Of a stretch of 64,000 nucleotides of DNA, positions 44,651 through 53,071 are shown piece after piece (position 1 is the stretch's first letter; each line of letters begins with the position of its first letter). Location: assembly GCA_965220955.1 (NCBI GenBank), contig CBDCRK010000001.1:1-64000 (forward strand). Reading direction: 5' to 3'. The notes below the pieces were generated by a model that worked only from the letters and a program-made list of their open reading frames with translations, made no database searches and was not told the DNA's origin. This DNA is from CBDCRK01 sp965220955 (lineage in GTDB: Bacteria > Desulfobacterota > Binatia > Bin18 > CBDCRK01). The translations under genes and the position numbers were made by a program.

Positions 44651-45451
44651 ATGGCTGTTGAGGTCAAACCGCCGCCTAAGCGGATTGAGGTGTCAATCAA
44701 GAAGGCAACCGGGCCAGGAGATGATAAGGTCCATACCTGGCCCTACCTTGTGCGCAGTGAGTTCCTCTGTACGATTCTTGTCCTTGTGCTTCTGACGGTT
44801 TGGTCCATTGTTCTTGATGCTCCCTTGGAAGAGCCGGCCAACCCCACTCGTACCCCCAATCCTTCGAAGGCACCGTGGTATTTTCTCGGCTTACAGGAAA
44901 TCCTGGTCTTTTTTGACCCCTGGCATGCCGGGGTAGTAGCGCCGAGCTTCATTATCCTTGGGCTAATGGTGATTCCTTTCATCGACATTAACCCTAAGGG
45001 GAACGGGTATTACACGTTCAAAGAGCGCAAGTATGAAATCCTTACCTTTCTCTTTGGCTTTCAGGTGCTGTGGATTTCCACCATTGTTATTGGCACCTTC
45101 TTGCGCGGGCCGGGGTGGAACTGGTTTTGGCCGTGGGAGGTTTGGGACCCCCACAAGGTGGAGGCACTTACCAACCAAGACCTACCTTATCTCTTAGGGC
45201 TGCGAGACTACTTCTGGTCGGCAGTGTTTGGCTTGGCGCTCATTGTGGGCTATTTTGTGATTGGGACTCTGGCTATGTACTGGTGGATTGTGCGGCTCAA
45301 AGGCAAAGAGTTTATGCAGCGTTGGGGAATGGCTCGCTTTGGTCTTACGTCTTTCCTCTTCCTCAACATGATGGCAATTGTTATCAAAATGCTTTTGCGT
45401 CATGCTTTTAATGTCAAATACATTTTGGTAACTCCCTGGATTAATGTCTGA
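44651..45451 (+). CDS. Cytochrome b C-terminal part (subunit IV-like)
   Basis: 266 residues from the ATG at 44651, with AGGAGG ten bases upstream. KAPWYFLGLQEILVFFDPWHAGVVAPSFIILGLMVIPFID is the usual subunit IV / cytochrome b C-terminal pattern (PEWY-like position reads APWY). Further helices around 138-160 and 190-260 extend it beyond plant subunit IV. No haem ligands are expected here. It forms the quinol site with the N-terminal part. Confidence 0.9.
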   Translation: MAVEVKPPPKRIEVSIKKATGPGDDKVHTWPYLVRSEFLCTILVLVLLTVWSIVLDAPLEEPANPTRTPNPSKAPWYFLGLQEILVFFDPWHAGVVAPSFIILGLMVIPFIDINPKGNGYYTFKERKYEILTFLFGFQVLWISTIVIGTFLRGPGWNWFWPWEVWDPHKVEALTNQDLPYLLGLRDYFWSAVFGLALIVGYFVIGTLAMYWWIVRLKGKEFMQRWGMARFGLTSFLFLNMMAIVIKMLLRHAFNVKYILVTPWINV

Positions 45452-45462
45452 TCCGCGCGAAC

Positions 45463-45672
45463 GTGTTTCCCAAGGTATGCACCGAGGTATTCACCGACGT
45501 GTTTTACTTTGCTAAGGTACTCCAGGCAGTGGGCTTTGCTGATGTTGGGTATGGGCTCTTTCTTGGGCTCACTCAAGAAGGGGGAATGACAGCCGAGCTT
45601 ATCTTTATGGGTATAGGGGTGATTGTGTTTTACTTGGGCCGCTATTTAGAGGGAAGAGCGGCCACCACATAA
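45463..45672 (+). CDS. Small two-helix membrane protein of the cytochrome operon
   Basis: Up to 69 residues from a GTG at 45463, or about 57 from a GTG at 45499. Two hydrophobic segments (AKVLQAVGFADVGYGLFLGL and LIFMGIGVIVFYLGRYLEG) are separated by a short turn. No family is recognised. It lies 12 bp after cytochrome b C-terminal part and 21 bp before the multihaem cytochrome, so it may be an accessory subunit. Confidence 0.65.
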   Translation: MFPKVCTEVFTDVFYFAKVLQAVGFADVGYGLFLGLTQEGGMTAELIFMGIGVIVFYLGRYLEGRAATT

Positions 45673-45693
45673 TATAGCAGCGACGTAAGAGTT

Positions 45694-47610
45694 ATGGCAC
45701 GCAGAGAAATTGCCGACGAAAAGAAATCCTATAGCGCGGTCTTTCTGCTGGCGGCAGGGCTATTACTGGTAAGCGGGGTGTGGTCTATTTGGGACGATTA
45801 TATTGCCCGCCGGCCGTGGAAGCAATATCAGGCCCAGTTCTACCAACTGGCTTATAATGGGGCATGGCAGGAACTGACCGAGGAAGAAAAGCGGCTCCAG
45901 GATGACTCGGAATACCAGGAGGCGGTGAAAAAACTTTCTGAGGCCCAGGCCGAGCTACAGAGCGATAAGACCTCTAAACACCTTCAGGACCTGGAATCAG
46001 CTTCTGCTACTGCCAGGGTACGGGCGAGCGACCTGGAGAACAGCCTGCGCCTGGTAAAAAGCGAGCTAGACGTGGCCTGGTACGAGTATGAGCATGCTCT
46101 TCAGACCGGCCACTCGGTGATGGAGGAACGGAAGATTGTTGATGAGCTAGAAGAGGAACGGGTTGCTACCGACAAAGAGTTCCAGGCTGCCGAGGCGGAG
46201 CGCGACCGCATCGAGAATGAGATGGCAGAGATCCGTCTGGGGGTCAAAGAATGGACCGATCAGGTTGCCGAGTTATCCAAGCCTAAGGAGCGAATCCGGC
46301 AGCGCATGAAAAGCTATGTGCTTTTCTCTTTCGATGGCTTTGCTGTTCCCAAGATTCCTAAGATTGACCAGGTAGTCCTACCCGAGTTTGATCACGGCAA
46401 CTTTGGTACACCGCTTCTGCGGGTTGATCGTTGCCAGTCATGCCACATTGGTATTGCCCGCGGGGGCTTTGAAGATGAACCTCACCCGTTCAGGACTCAC
46501 CCTGACCGAGAAGCCATTTTTACCCCCCATCCTCCTGAGAAATTTGGCTGTACTCCTTGTCATGAGGGCCAGGGGCCGGCGGTTAATAGCCTTGAGCAGG
46601 CACACGGTGAGGTACAGTTCTGGGAACATCCCTTGAGGCGGGGAGCTAAGGTCGAGGCCAACTGTATTAAGTGCCACAGCAATGTCCAGAATATAGATCA
46701 TGCCCAGGGGATTGCCCAGGGAGAGGATATATTTATTCAGCTTGGTTGTCCTGGCTGCCATTTAGTTGAGGGATATGGTCACCTACCCAAGATCGGACCA
46801 GAGCTACGCCGGGTTGCCGCCAAAGCTGACCCTTCCTGGATGGTACGCTGGGTGAAAAATCCCCACGATTTTCGCCCCCGTACTCGTATGCCTAATTTCC
46901 TCTTTCAGGAAGAAGAGGCCATTGCCGTTGTGGCTTACCTGCTTGACGCCAGCAAAAAAGAAGCAGAAGAGTGGCTTGCCTCCCATCCAGCTCCTTGGGG
47001 AATCAATCCCTCAAGCCCAGCTCTAGTGGAACAGGGCAAAACCCTGGTGGAATCCCTGGGCTGCCAGGGTTGCCATGGATTCGCCGAGGGAGAGACGGCA
47101 ACCGTAATTGGACAGAACAAAGGCTTTGCTCCTAATCTGGCCAACGTTGCCGAAAAGGTGGATTCTCGCTGGCTTTATCACTGGATTAGCAATCCCAAGG
47201 ACTATTCTACTACAACAGTTATGCCCAGCCTCAGGCTTACAACATACGAGGCCAGAGCCATTACTTCCTATCTAATGACATTGGGAGAGAAGAAGCCCTT
47301 TACTTCCCTTCGACAAGGCTCAGGACAGGCAACAAGCTCAGGGCAGGCTGTGGATTTCACTGAGAAACTCTCCCAGCCTGAGACTATTGCCCGGGGTAAA
47401 GCGTTGGTGCGTAAGTATGGCTGCTTTGGCTGTCATGAGATCCCGGGCATGGAAAATGAAGCCCGCATTGGGGTAGAGCTGAGCACGTTTAACTCCAAAC
47501 CTTTTGAAGAGTTCTTTTTTGGTAATCGTACTGATATTCCTGAGACCTGGGATGACTGGACCTATCATAAGCTCAAGAGCCCACGCATCTATGACTACCG
47601 AGCGCATTGA
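45694..47610 (+). CDS. Hexahaem cytochrome c, first part of a split octahaem protein
   Basis: 638 residues. An N-terminal membrane helix (AVFLLAAGLLLVSGVWSIW) anchors it; residues about 60-200 form a coiled coil. Six CxxCH haem sites follow: C247, C286, C324, C352, C457 and C577. It probably replaces cytochrome c1 as electron acceptor for the Rieske protein. The end of the frame (SPRIYDYRAH) departs from the expected sequence, and the next frame continues the homology (TERIEQLMPQFDL) with two more haem sites, so a one-base frameshift near 47590 splits the gene. A short repeat inserted in frame encodes SLRQGSGQATSSGQA. Confidence 0.9.
   Translation: MARREIADEKKSYSAVFLLAAGLLLVSGVWSIWDDYIARRPWKQYQAQFYQLAYNGAWQELTEEEKRLQDDSEYQEAVKKLSEAQAELQSDKTSKHLQDLESASATARVRASDLENSLRLVKSELDVAWYEYEHALQTGHSVMEERKIVDELEEERVATDKEFQAAEAERDRIENEMAEIRLGVKEWTDQVAELSKPKERIRQRMKSYVLFSFDGFAVPKIPKIDQVVLPEFDHGNFGTPLLRVDRCQSCHIGIARGGFEDEPHPFRTHPDREAIFTPHPPEKFGCTPCHEGQGPAVNSLEQAHGEVQFWEHPLRRGAKVEANCIKCHSNVQNIDHAQGIAQGEDIFIQLGCPGCHLVEGYGHLPKIGPELRRVAAKADPSWMVRWVKNPHDFRPRTRMPNFLFQEEEAIAVVAYLLDASKKEAEEWLASHPAPWGINPSSPALVEQGKTLVESLGCQGCHGFAEGETATVIGQNKGFAPNLANVAEKVDSRWLYHWISNPKDYSTTTVMPSLRLTTYEARAITSYLMTLGEKKPFTSLRQGSGQATSSGQAVDFTEKLSQPETIARGKALVRKYGCFGCHEIPGMENEARIGVELSTFNSKPFEEFFFGNRTDIPETWDDWTYHKLKSPRIYDYRAH
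47304..47349 (+). repeat. Short interspersed repeat inserted in a cytochrome gene
   Basis: The segment contains CCTTCGACAAGGCTCAGGAC and then AAGCTCAGGGCAGGC, resembling the TTCGACAAGCTCAGG-type short repeats that scatter through some uncultured bacterial genomes. It stays in frame and codes for a Ser/Gly/Gln-rich linker between haem sites five and six. Only one copy was noticed in this window. Confidence 0.55.
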
Positions 47611-48409
47611 GCAACTTATGCCTCAGTTTGACCTGGCTGAAGAGGATATTATCTCCCTACGCGTGTTCCTGACCAGTCGTACCGATCATAAGATTCCATC
47701 TCAGTATCTAGCCGACCGGAGCATACAGGCTCATAGCATTGTTGAAGGGCACCGTTTGGTAAGACGCTATAACTGTATTGGTTGCCACGAAATAGAAGGG
47801 CAGGGAGGATACATTCGTGCGCACTATACTGAAAACCCCGCTTTTGCCCCGCCAGTGCTGAACGGTGAAGGTGCCAAGGTACAGCCGGATTGGCTCTTTG
47901 GCTTTGTAAAAAAGCCTATTACGCTACGGCCCTGGCTGCAAGTGCGCATGCCCACCTTTAGTCTCTCTAATGAGGAAGTGCGCACGGTGGTTGATTATTT
48001 TGCCGCCGTGGATGACATTGAGATGCCTTTTGTCTACTTTGACCCTGAGGCAATTCCACAGGGGCATGTCCAGGCAGCCGAGATGCTTATGTCGGACGAC
48101 TACTTCTCGTGCTTTTCCTGTCATCAGCAGGGAGAAAAGAAGCCGGAAGGACCTCCTGACGGCTGGGCTCCTGATCTGGCTTTAGCCAAACACAGACTGA
48201 ATCCAAACTGGATTATTGATTGGATTCTTGACCCGCAAAAGGTTCAACCCGGGACCAGGATGCCCGCGTTTTATCCGGGTGGTCCCGAGGACATTTTTGC
48301 GGGAGATGAAGAAAAGCAAATTGAGGCCATGCGAGACTACTTGATGGTGCTTGGTGAAGAGGGGCAGCAATTGGCCAGAAGGACAATAGATGGTGGCATA
48401 GCCAACTAA
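47591..48409 (+). CDS. Dihaem cytochrome c, second part of the split octahaem protein
   Basis: From the ATG at 47591, 272 residues. Two haem sites, CIGCH (about 61) and CFSCH (about 175), with distal-Met regions RMPTFSLSNEEV and RMPAFYPGG. There is no signal peptide and no ribosome site; it overlaps the upstream frame by 20 bases. It reads as the direct continuation of the upstream protein shifted by one base. It is either a frameshifted single gene, a coupled second gene, or a sequencing/assembly error. Without a signal peptide the part alone could not reach the periplasm. Confidence 0.8.
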   Translation: MTTERIEQLMPQFDLAEEDIISLRVFLTSRTDHKIPSQYLADRSIQAHSIVEGHRLVRRYNCIGCHEIEGQGGYIRAHYTENPAFAPPVLNGEGAKVQPDWLFGFVKKPITLRPWLQVRMPTFSLSNEEVRTVVDYFAAVDDIEMPFVYFDPEAIPQGHVQAAEMLMSDDYFSCFSCHQQGEKKPEGPPDGWAPDLALAKHRLNPNWIIDWILDPQKVQPGTRMPAFYPGGPEDIFAGDEEKQIEAMRDYLMVLGEEGQQLARRTIDGGIAN

Positions 48410-48447
48410 ACAAAAGTTGTTCTGTTGAATTTTAGGGAGGCAATAAG

Positions 48448-49173
48448 ATGAAAATAAGTGCAGCTATTTGGGGTTTGTTTCTTATAGGAGCGTTGACTTG
48501 TTCTTCGGCATGGGCATACGAAGCTATGGATGTTGCAGATGGAGGAACAATCTCAGGCGAGGTTAAGTTTACTGGCACCCCACCGGCTAGGACCAAGCTT
48601 GAGGTTAGCAAGGACACGGAAGTATGTGGTAAGACTGAGAAGTGGTCTGAAGACTTGGTTGTCGGGGAAAACGGTGGAGTTCAAAACGCCATAGTTTATC
48701 TCTCGAACATTGAGAAGGGTAAAAAACTTGAGGTCCCGGCGGAAAACCCTGTGCTTGACCAGGACGGTTGCCAGTATGCTCCCCATGTCATGGCGTTTCC
48801 CGTTGGCAGTTCCATAGATATCCTCAACAATGATGGTATCTTGCACAATATTCACTCTTGGAGTGAGAAAAACCCGGCATTTAACAAAGCCCAGCCAAAG
48901 TTTAGGAAGAAGCTGACGCAAAAGTTTGATCAGCCCGAGATGGCTTTTAAGGTCAGCTGCGATGCCCATGGCTGGATGAGTGGCTGGTTTGTTGTGCAGG
49001 ACCATCCTTACTATGTAATAACCGATAATAATGGTGCTTTTCAGCTCACCGATGTGCCGGCCGGGGATTATGAGTTAAAGGTCTGGCATGAGACCCTGGG
49101 GGAAAGCACTCAGAACGTCAGTGTGACAGCCAAAGGGGACTCAAAGGTGTCCTTTGAGCTGGCACAGAAGTAG
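48448..49173 (+). CDS. Periplasmic cupredoxin-like protein
   Basis: 241 residues with a cleavable signal peptide (ISAAIWGLFLIGALTCSSAWA). The domain has a type I copper pattern: His in LHNIHSW, then C-D-A-H-G-W-M in KVSCDAHGWMSGW (Cys-x2-His-x2-Met). A C-terminal carboxypeptidase-regulatory-like beta-domain (NNGAFQLTDVPAGDYELKVWHETLGE) follows. It is probably a small electron carrier serving the cytochrome complex. AGGGAGG supports the start. Confidence 0.88.
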   Translation: MKISAAIWGLFLIGALTCSSAWAYEAMDVADGGTISGEVKFTGTPPARTKLEVSKDTEVCGKTEKWSEDLVVGENGGVQNAIVYLSNIEKGKKLEVPAENPVLDQDGCQYAPHVMAFPVGSSIDILNNDGILHNIHSWSEKNPAFNKAQPKFRKKLTQKFDQPEMAFKVSCDAHGWMSGWFVVQDHPYYVITDNNGAFQLTDVPAGDYELKVWHETLGESTQNVSVTAKGDSKVSFELAQK

Positions 49174-49187
49174 GCTTTAGGGTAAAG

Positions 49188-49214
49188 CTGGATGCGGGCT
49201 AGGCCCGCATCCAG
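49188..49214 (+). terminator. Stem-loop terminator after the cytochrome operon
   Basis: CTGGATGCGGGC, TAG, GCCCGCATCCAG is a perfect 12-bp stem just after the cupredoxin stop. No immediate T-run, but TATTTTGTT follows about 15 bp on. The rest of 49215-49398 shows no gene. Confidence 0.7.
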
Positions 49215-49398
49215 GGAAAACTCCCTGCCTATTTTGTTCTGTCACTCTATTTCCTCTTAGCCCAAGCGCACTGCTTACTGCCGGTAAGCTTTAAGCTGTC
49301 AACCGCGCACGCCCCCACTGGTACGCTTGTGGTGGCGTTTTCTTTCTTCTCATTTCGGTTTATATAGAAGTACGACTGCGTTGTAAGGGGGTGGGTTT

Positions 49399-50094
49399 AT
49401 GGATAAGAGGAAGCAGCAGTTTGTCAACTATCTCTTTTACAAGGCTATGCCAGAGTGGCGCCACCTGGACCGCACCGAGAGAGAGCGAAGTAAGGCTGAT
49501 TTTGCTGAGGTTCTCCAGCAGTATTCGCGCCGTATGCTCCTGCAGACTTACTCTACGGTGGGAATGCGGGCCGATACCGACATGATGCTGTGGCGGGTGT
49601 GTGACAATCTGGAGATGCTACGAGAGATGACGACCGCGCTGAATACCACCAGCCTTGCCAAGTACCTGACTACTCCCTATTCCTACCTAGCAATGACTCA
49701 GACTCCGGTTTATGTTGACCAACGCAAGCACCCCGGTTCAGGGAGCAGTCATTGTGAAGTAGCGCTAGGCAAGACAAAGTATTTGTTCGTGTACCCGTTT
49801 GTCAGGACCCCAGAATGGTATCTTTTAAGCAAAGAGATTCGCCAGAGCCTAATGGATGAGAATACTGCCATTAGCCGTAAATATCCCTCGGTTAAAATCC
49901 ACACTTTCTATTCTCTGGGCTTGGACAACCAAGAGTTTATGGTTGCTTTTGAGAGCAATGCACCTATGGACTGTCTCGACCTTACTATGGAACTGCGTGA
50001 GAGTGAGGCAACCCGCTACACTCTGCGTGACATCCCTACCTTTACCTGCATGGCAATGGGTGTATGGGAGATGCTTGATGCTTTGGGGAGATAA
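49399..50094 (+). CDS. Chlorite dismutase / HemQ family protein
   Basis: 231 residues. The C-terminal half carries family segments LFVYPFVRTPEWYLLSKEIR, YSLGLDNQEFMVAFES and LRESEATRYTLRDIPTFTC. Members are haem-binding: HemQ (coproheme decarboxylase) or chlorite dismutase. Where I expect the proximal haem His (in a segment like MxEHxxxxRKYP) this protein reads MDENTAISRKYP, so Asn replaces His; that would weaken haem binding if the alignment is right. It is 6 bp before mutM. Confidence 0.8.
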   Translation: MDKRKQQFVNYLFYKAMPEWRHLDRTERERSKADFAEVLQQYSRRMLLQTYSTVGMRADTDMMLWRVCDNLEMLREMTTALNTTSLAKYLTTPYSYLAMTQTPVYVDQRKHPGSGSSHCEVALGKTKYLFVYPFVRTPEWYLLSKEIRQSLMDENTAISRKYPSVKIHTFYSLGLDNQEFMVAFESNAPMDCLDLTMELRESEATRYTLRDIPTFTCMAMGVWEMLDALGR

Positions 50095-50100
50095 AGCGGT

Positions 50101-50913
50101 ATGCCAGAGCTTCCTGAGGTTGAAACCGTTCGCCGCAGCCTACATCGTTTGCTTGAGGGTGAACGAATCTCCAGGGTAGAGGTGCGAGAGTCCAGGCTCA
50201 GGAAGACTCTTGCTCCGAGCTTTGCCGCTTCGCTTGAGAATCGGGCCATTTGCCGGGTGGGTCGACGGGGTAAATACTTATGCCTAGATCTGGACAACGG
50301 CCGGGTATGGGTCGTACACTTGGGTATGACCGGGAAGCTACTGGTGGAAAACCACAGCGAACTAGCCCTTGTCCATGACCATGTTGTCATCCTGTTTAAT
50401 AGTGGTTTACGTCTGCATTATAGCGATACCAGGCGCTTTGGTCTGATGGTGGTGGGAGTATGGGGAGATATTGCCGAGTTCCGCACTCTTGGGGTGGAGC
50501 CACTAAAGAAAGAGTTTACGCCCGAGTATCTCTGGGCAAAGTCCCGGCTAACGCGGCGGGCGGTTAAAGACTTTCTCATGGACCAGAAGGTGGTGGCTGG
50601 CATCGGCAACATCTATGCCAATGAGATTCTCTTTCGGGCTGGAGTAAGGCCAGCGCGAAGAGCCTCGGGTTTGAAAAAAAGACAGGTAGAGCGTGTTGTA
50701 ATCGAGACCCGGGCGGTGTTGCGTGAGGCCATCCGGTATCGTGGCAGCTCTATTTCAGATTATTTAGACGGTCAGGGTCGTAAGGGCTCATTTCAAAAAC
50801 GGTTTTGTGTCTATGACAGAGAAGGACAGCCATGCTGGGTATGTACTACTGCCATTAAACGACAGACCCAGGGCGGGCGTGGCTCCTTTTTTTGCCCTCA
50901 GTGTCAGCAGTAG
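50101..50913 (+). CDS. mutM: Formamidopyrimidine-DNA glycosylase
   Basis: 270 residues. MPELPEVETVRR supplies the catalytic Pro and Glu after Met removal; GRRGKYLCLDL the beta-elimination Lys; DQKVVAGIGNIYANEILFRAGVRP the helix-two-turn-helix; and CWVCTTAIKRQTQGGRGSFFCPQCQQ the C-terminal zinc finger. It removes oxidised purines (8-oxoG, FapyG) from DNA and cuts the strand. Confidence 0.96.
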   Translation: MPELPEVETVRRSLHRLLEGERISRVEVRESRLRKTLAPSFAASLENRAICRVGRRGKYLCLDLDNGRVWVVHLGMTGKLLVENHSELALVHDHVVILFNSGLRLHYSDTRRFGLMVVGVWGDIAEFRTLGVEPLKKEFTPEYLWAKSRLTRRAVKDFLMDQKVVAGIGNIYANEILFRAGVRPARRASGLKKRQVERVVIETRAVLREAIRYRGSSISDYLDGQGRKGSFQKRFCVYDREGQPCWVCTTAIKRQTQGGRGSFFCPQCQQ

Positions 50914-50982
50914 AGGTGAAAGACAATTGCCGTTACTCCATACTTTTCTTCAATATTTTTCCCTGGCATACTAAAGAAAAAG

Positions 50983-51228
50983 GTGAAGGGTAGAGAATTC
51001 TCTACAAGAGAGGAGGCGGAAGGCTTGCCGCGGCTACCGCAATGCCATAAATGTGGTCGTGGAGTTCTTGTTCCCCTGTCTGACTTTGGGCCTCGCGGCT
51101 CTTCCTTGCCATTCAAGGCGTGGGTGTGCATCAACCCTGCTTGTGGTTTTATCATCCGCATCGATAAAGGAGAGATACATTACGATCTCAAAGTCATAGA
51201 GTCCCGGCGCAGGAGCCATAATCCTTAG
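50983..51228 (+). CDS. Small zinc-ribbon protein
   Basis: 81 residues with a GTG start. LPQCHKCGRGVLVPLSDFGPRG and AWVCINPACGFIIRIDKGEIHY give two Cys pairs of a zinc ribbon. Function unknown; such proteins often bind RNA or nucleic acid. It follows mutM by about 70 bp. The 51229-51397 gap to the convergent permease gene shows no gene. Confidence 0.65.
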   Translation: MKGREFSTREEAEGLPRLPQCHKCGRGVLVPLSDFGPRGSSLPFKAWVCINPACGFIIRIDKGEIHYDLKVIESRRRSHNP

Positions 51229-51397
51229 CTTCCTACGCCCGCAAATCCCACAGATTTAATCTATTCCTGCGTTTTCCTCGCCTTGTAGTGTGTTCTTTTG
51301 CTGTTGCTGGCAGAGCACTATTTCATTCCCTTTCTCACTGACCGTAGGTTAAGCGCATAAAGATTCAAGCTTTTTTGTTTCTTTTTCACCCCATAAT

Positions 51398-52255
51398 CTA
51401 GCTGGCACGCAGGAACCGAAACACCCAAGTCATGGCCAAGAGTAGGCATAGACAAGTGGCTGCCATTTGTCCAGGTGGATAGTCATAGTAGTTAGCCAGG
51501 ACGAAGGCTATAACCCCGCTTCCTAAAGCAACAGCTGGAGCTATAAGAAACAATGTACGAACCTCTCGTCCGAGGTTCTTTGCCACGAGAGCTGGGAGTA
51601 CAAGGCAGCCAAATGTGTATAGAACGCCCGAGACATGGATAGAAAACCCTATGGAGGCCCCCAGCCATACCGACAACAAACTTTCCCAGAGAACGACTTT
51701 CATGCCTACTGCGCTGGCCATCTCAGGATCCATCATAAGTAAAAGGATACGCCGGTAACAGAAGGCCAAAGTTACCCCAGTTACTAGGGTCATGGTGGTA
51801 AAAACCCAGATATCCGTTTCAGTGGCTCCGATGATGGTGCTCGATAAGAGACGCTGGATCTCTGCCAGACCATGAGGACTGTGGGCTAACATAAGGATGG
51901 ACAGGCTGCCTGAAAGAAGGAATACCCAGCCTGTGACTGCTTCGTGGCTCTCCCGGCCGGCTGTTTTGCCACCGGGAACGGTGATCAGAGCGGCAAGCAC
52001 AGCAAAGATGCCTCCCATAATGGCATGGAAAATATCCGAACGCCACCAACTCTGCTCATCTAATGTTATCCAGCTGCCCAGCAATATGCCAACTGCAATT
52101 CCTAGCATCGAGGCTTGGGACACTGCTGCCCCAATAAAGATCTGGTCACGTGCCACCACTAATACGCCGACCAGTGAGAGTAGCAGGCCGATTAACCAGC
52201 CGGAAAGATAAGCATTATGAAAGAGCGACCATGAGGAGACAAAACTCTCGATCAA
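51398..52255 (-). CDS. Metal ABC transporter permease (ZnuB/MntB type)
   Basis: 285 residues with about eight membrane helices (LLLSLVGVLVVARDQIFIGAAVSQASMLGIAVG early; GCLVLPALVAKNLGREVRTLFLIAPAVALG late). It belongs to the ABC-3 family, which imports Zn or Mn. The start overlaps the ATPase stop by four bases. Together with the ATPase and binding protein it forms a full importer. Confidence 0.9.
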   Translation of the reverse strand: MIESFVSSWSLFHNAYLSGWLIGLLLSLVGVLVVARDQIFIGAAVSQASMLGIAVGILLGSWITLDEQSWWRSDIFHAIMGGIFAVLAALITVPGGKTAGRESHEAVTGWVFLLSGSLSILMLAHSPHGLAEIQRLLSSTIIGATETDIWVFTTMTLVTGVTLAFCYRRILLLMMDPEMASAVGMKVVLWESLLSVWLGASIGFSIHVSGVLYTFGCLVLPALVAKNLGREVRTLFLIAPAVALGSGVIAFVLANYYDYPPGQMAATCLCLLLAMTWVFRFLRAS

Positions 52256-53025
52256 GCAGCGCCTCTGTTCGATAGCAGGACCCGCGTCAGGGCTGAGCCT
52301 GACTCATCATAAGGCACCTGCATGTTAGTCCCGTAAATCCTATCGAGGGTGCTTTTGTTTAGCACCAGGTGGCGTGGCCCGGCTACAACTGTGCCTGAGT
52401 GTAACAGGCCGATATGTGTGGCATAACATGCAGCAATGGTGAGGTTGTGGGTGACAAACAAGAGCGTCTGCCGTTCCTCTTTGTTCAGCCTAGCCAGGAG
52501 TTGAAGGAGCGCGTTTTCCGCTGCGAGGTCAAGGCCATTGGTAGGTTCGTCAAGGATCAGAAGAGTAGGCCGTCGCACCAGAGCCCGGGCCACCAGCGCA
52601 CGCTGACGTTGGCCGCCCGAGAGGGACCAGTAGTCTTTTTTTGCCATCCCTTCCAACCCTATCTTTTGTAAGGCCCAGGATAGACGCTCGGTTTGTTCTT
52701 CTTGGCTAACACGGACACCAACAAGCCCTAGTAGGACAAACTCCTGTATGGTGGTTGGCAGCGTTGGGTTTAGGTCACACCGTTGGGGAACAAAACCGAT
52801 GCGCTCACGACGCCTGAGCTCGGGATGTAACCACAATTGCCCGGCCTGGGGTCGAATCAACTCAAGAATGGCCCGGAGTAGGGTAGTTTTTCCCTCACCA
52901 TTCAACCCCAGGAAAAACCAGAACTCTCCGGGCCGTACCTCGATGTTGACATCCTGCAGAACCGTCCGGCGGCCATAACCCAAAGAAAGCCCTGAGGTCT
53001 TTAGAACAACGTCATGATTTTCCAT
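52252..53025 (-). CDS. Metal ABC transporter ATP-binding protein
   Basis: 257 residues from the ATG at 53025; a longer start at 53112 would overlap the binding-protein gene. Walker A GLNGEGKTTLL, signature LSGGQRQRALVARAL, and Walker B TLLILDEPTNGLDL are all intact. It energises import through the permease encoded directly downstream. Substrate is inferred as Zn or Mn from the binding protein and the His-rich outer-membrane partner. Confidence 0.92.
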   Translation of the reverse strand: MENHDVVLKTSGLSLGYGRRTVLQDVNIEVRPGEFWFFLGLNGEGKTTLLRAILELIRPQAGQLWLHPELRRRERIGFVPQRCDLNPTLPTTIQEFVLLGLVGVRVSQEEQTERLSWALQKIGLEGMAKKDYWSLSGGQRQRALVARALVRRPTLLILDEPTNGLDLAAENALLQLLARLNKEERQTLLFVTHNLTIAACYATHIGLLHSGTVVAGPRHLVLNKSTLDRIYGTNMQVPYDESGSALTRVLLSNRGAA

Positions 53026-53071
53026 GTTCTTCTCTACAGCCGCGAGATGAAGAAGGGTAGAGAGACGTGGT

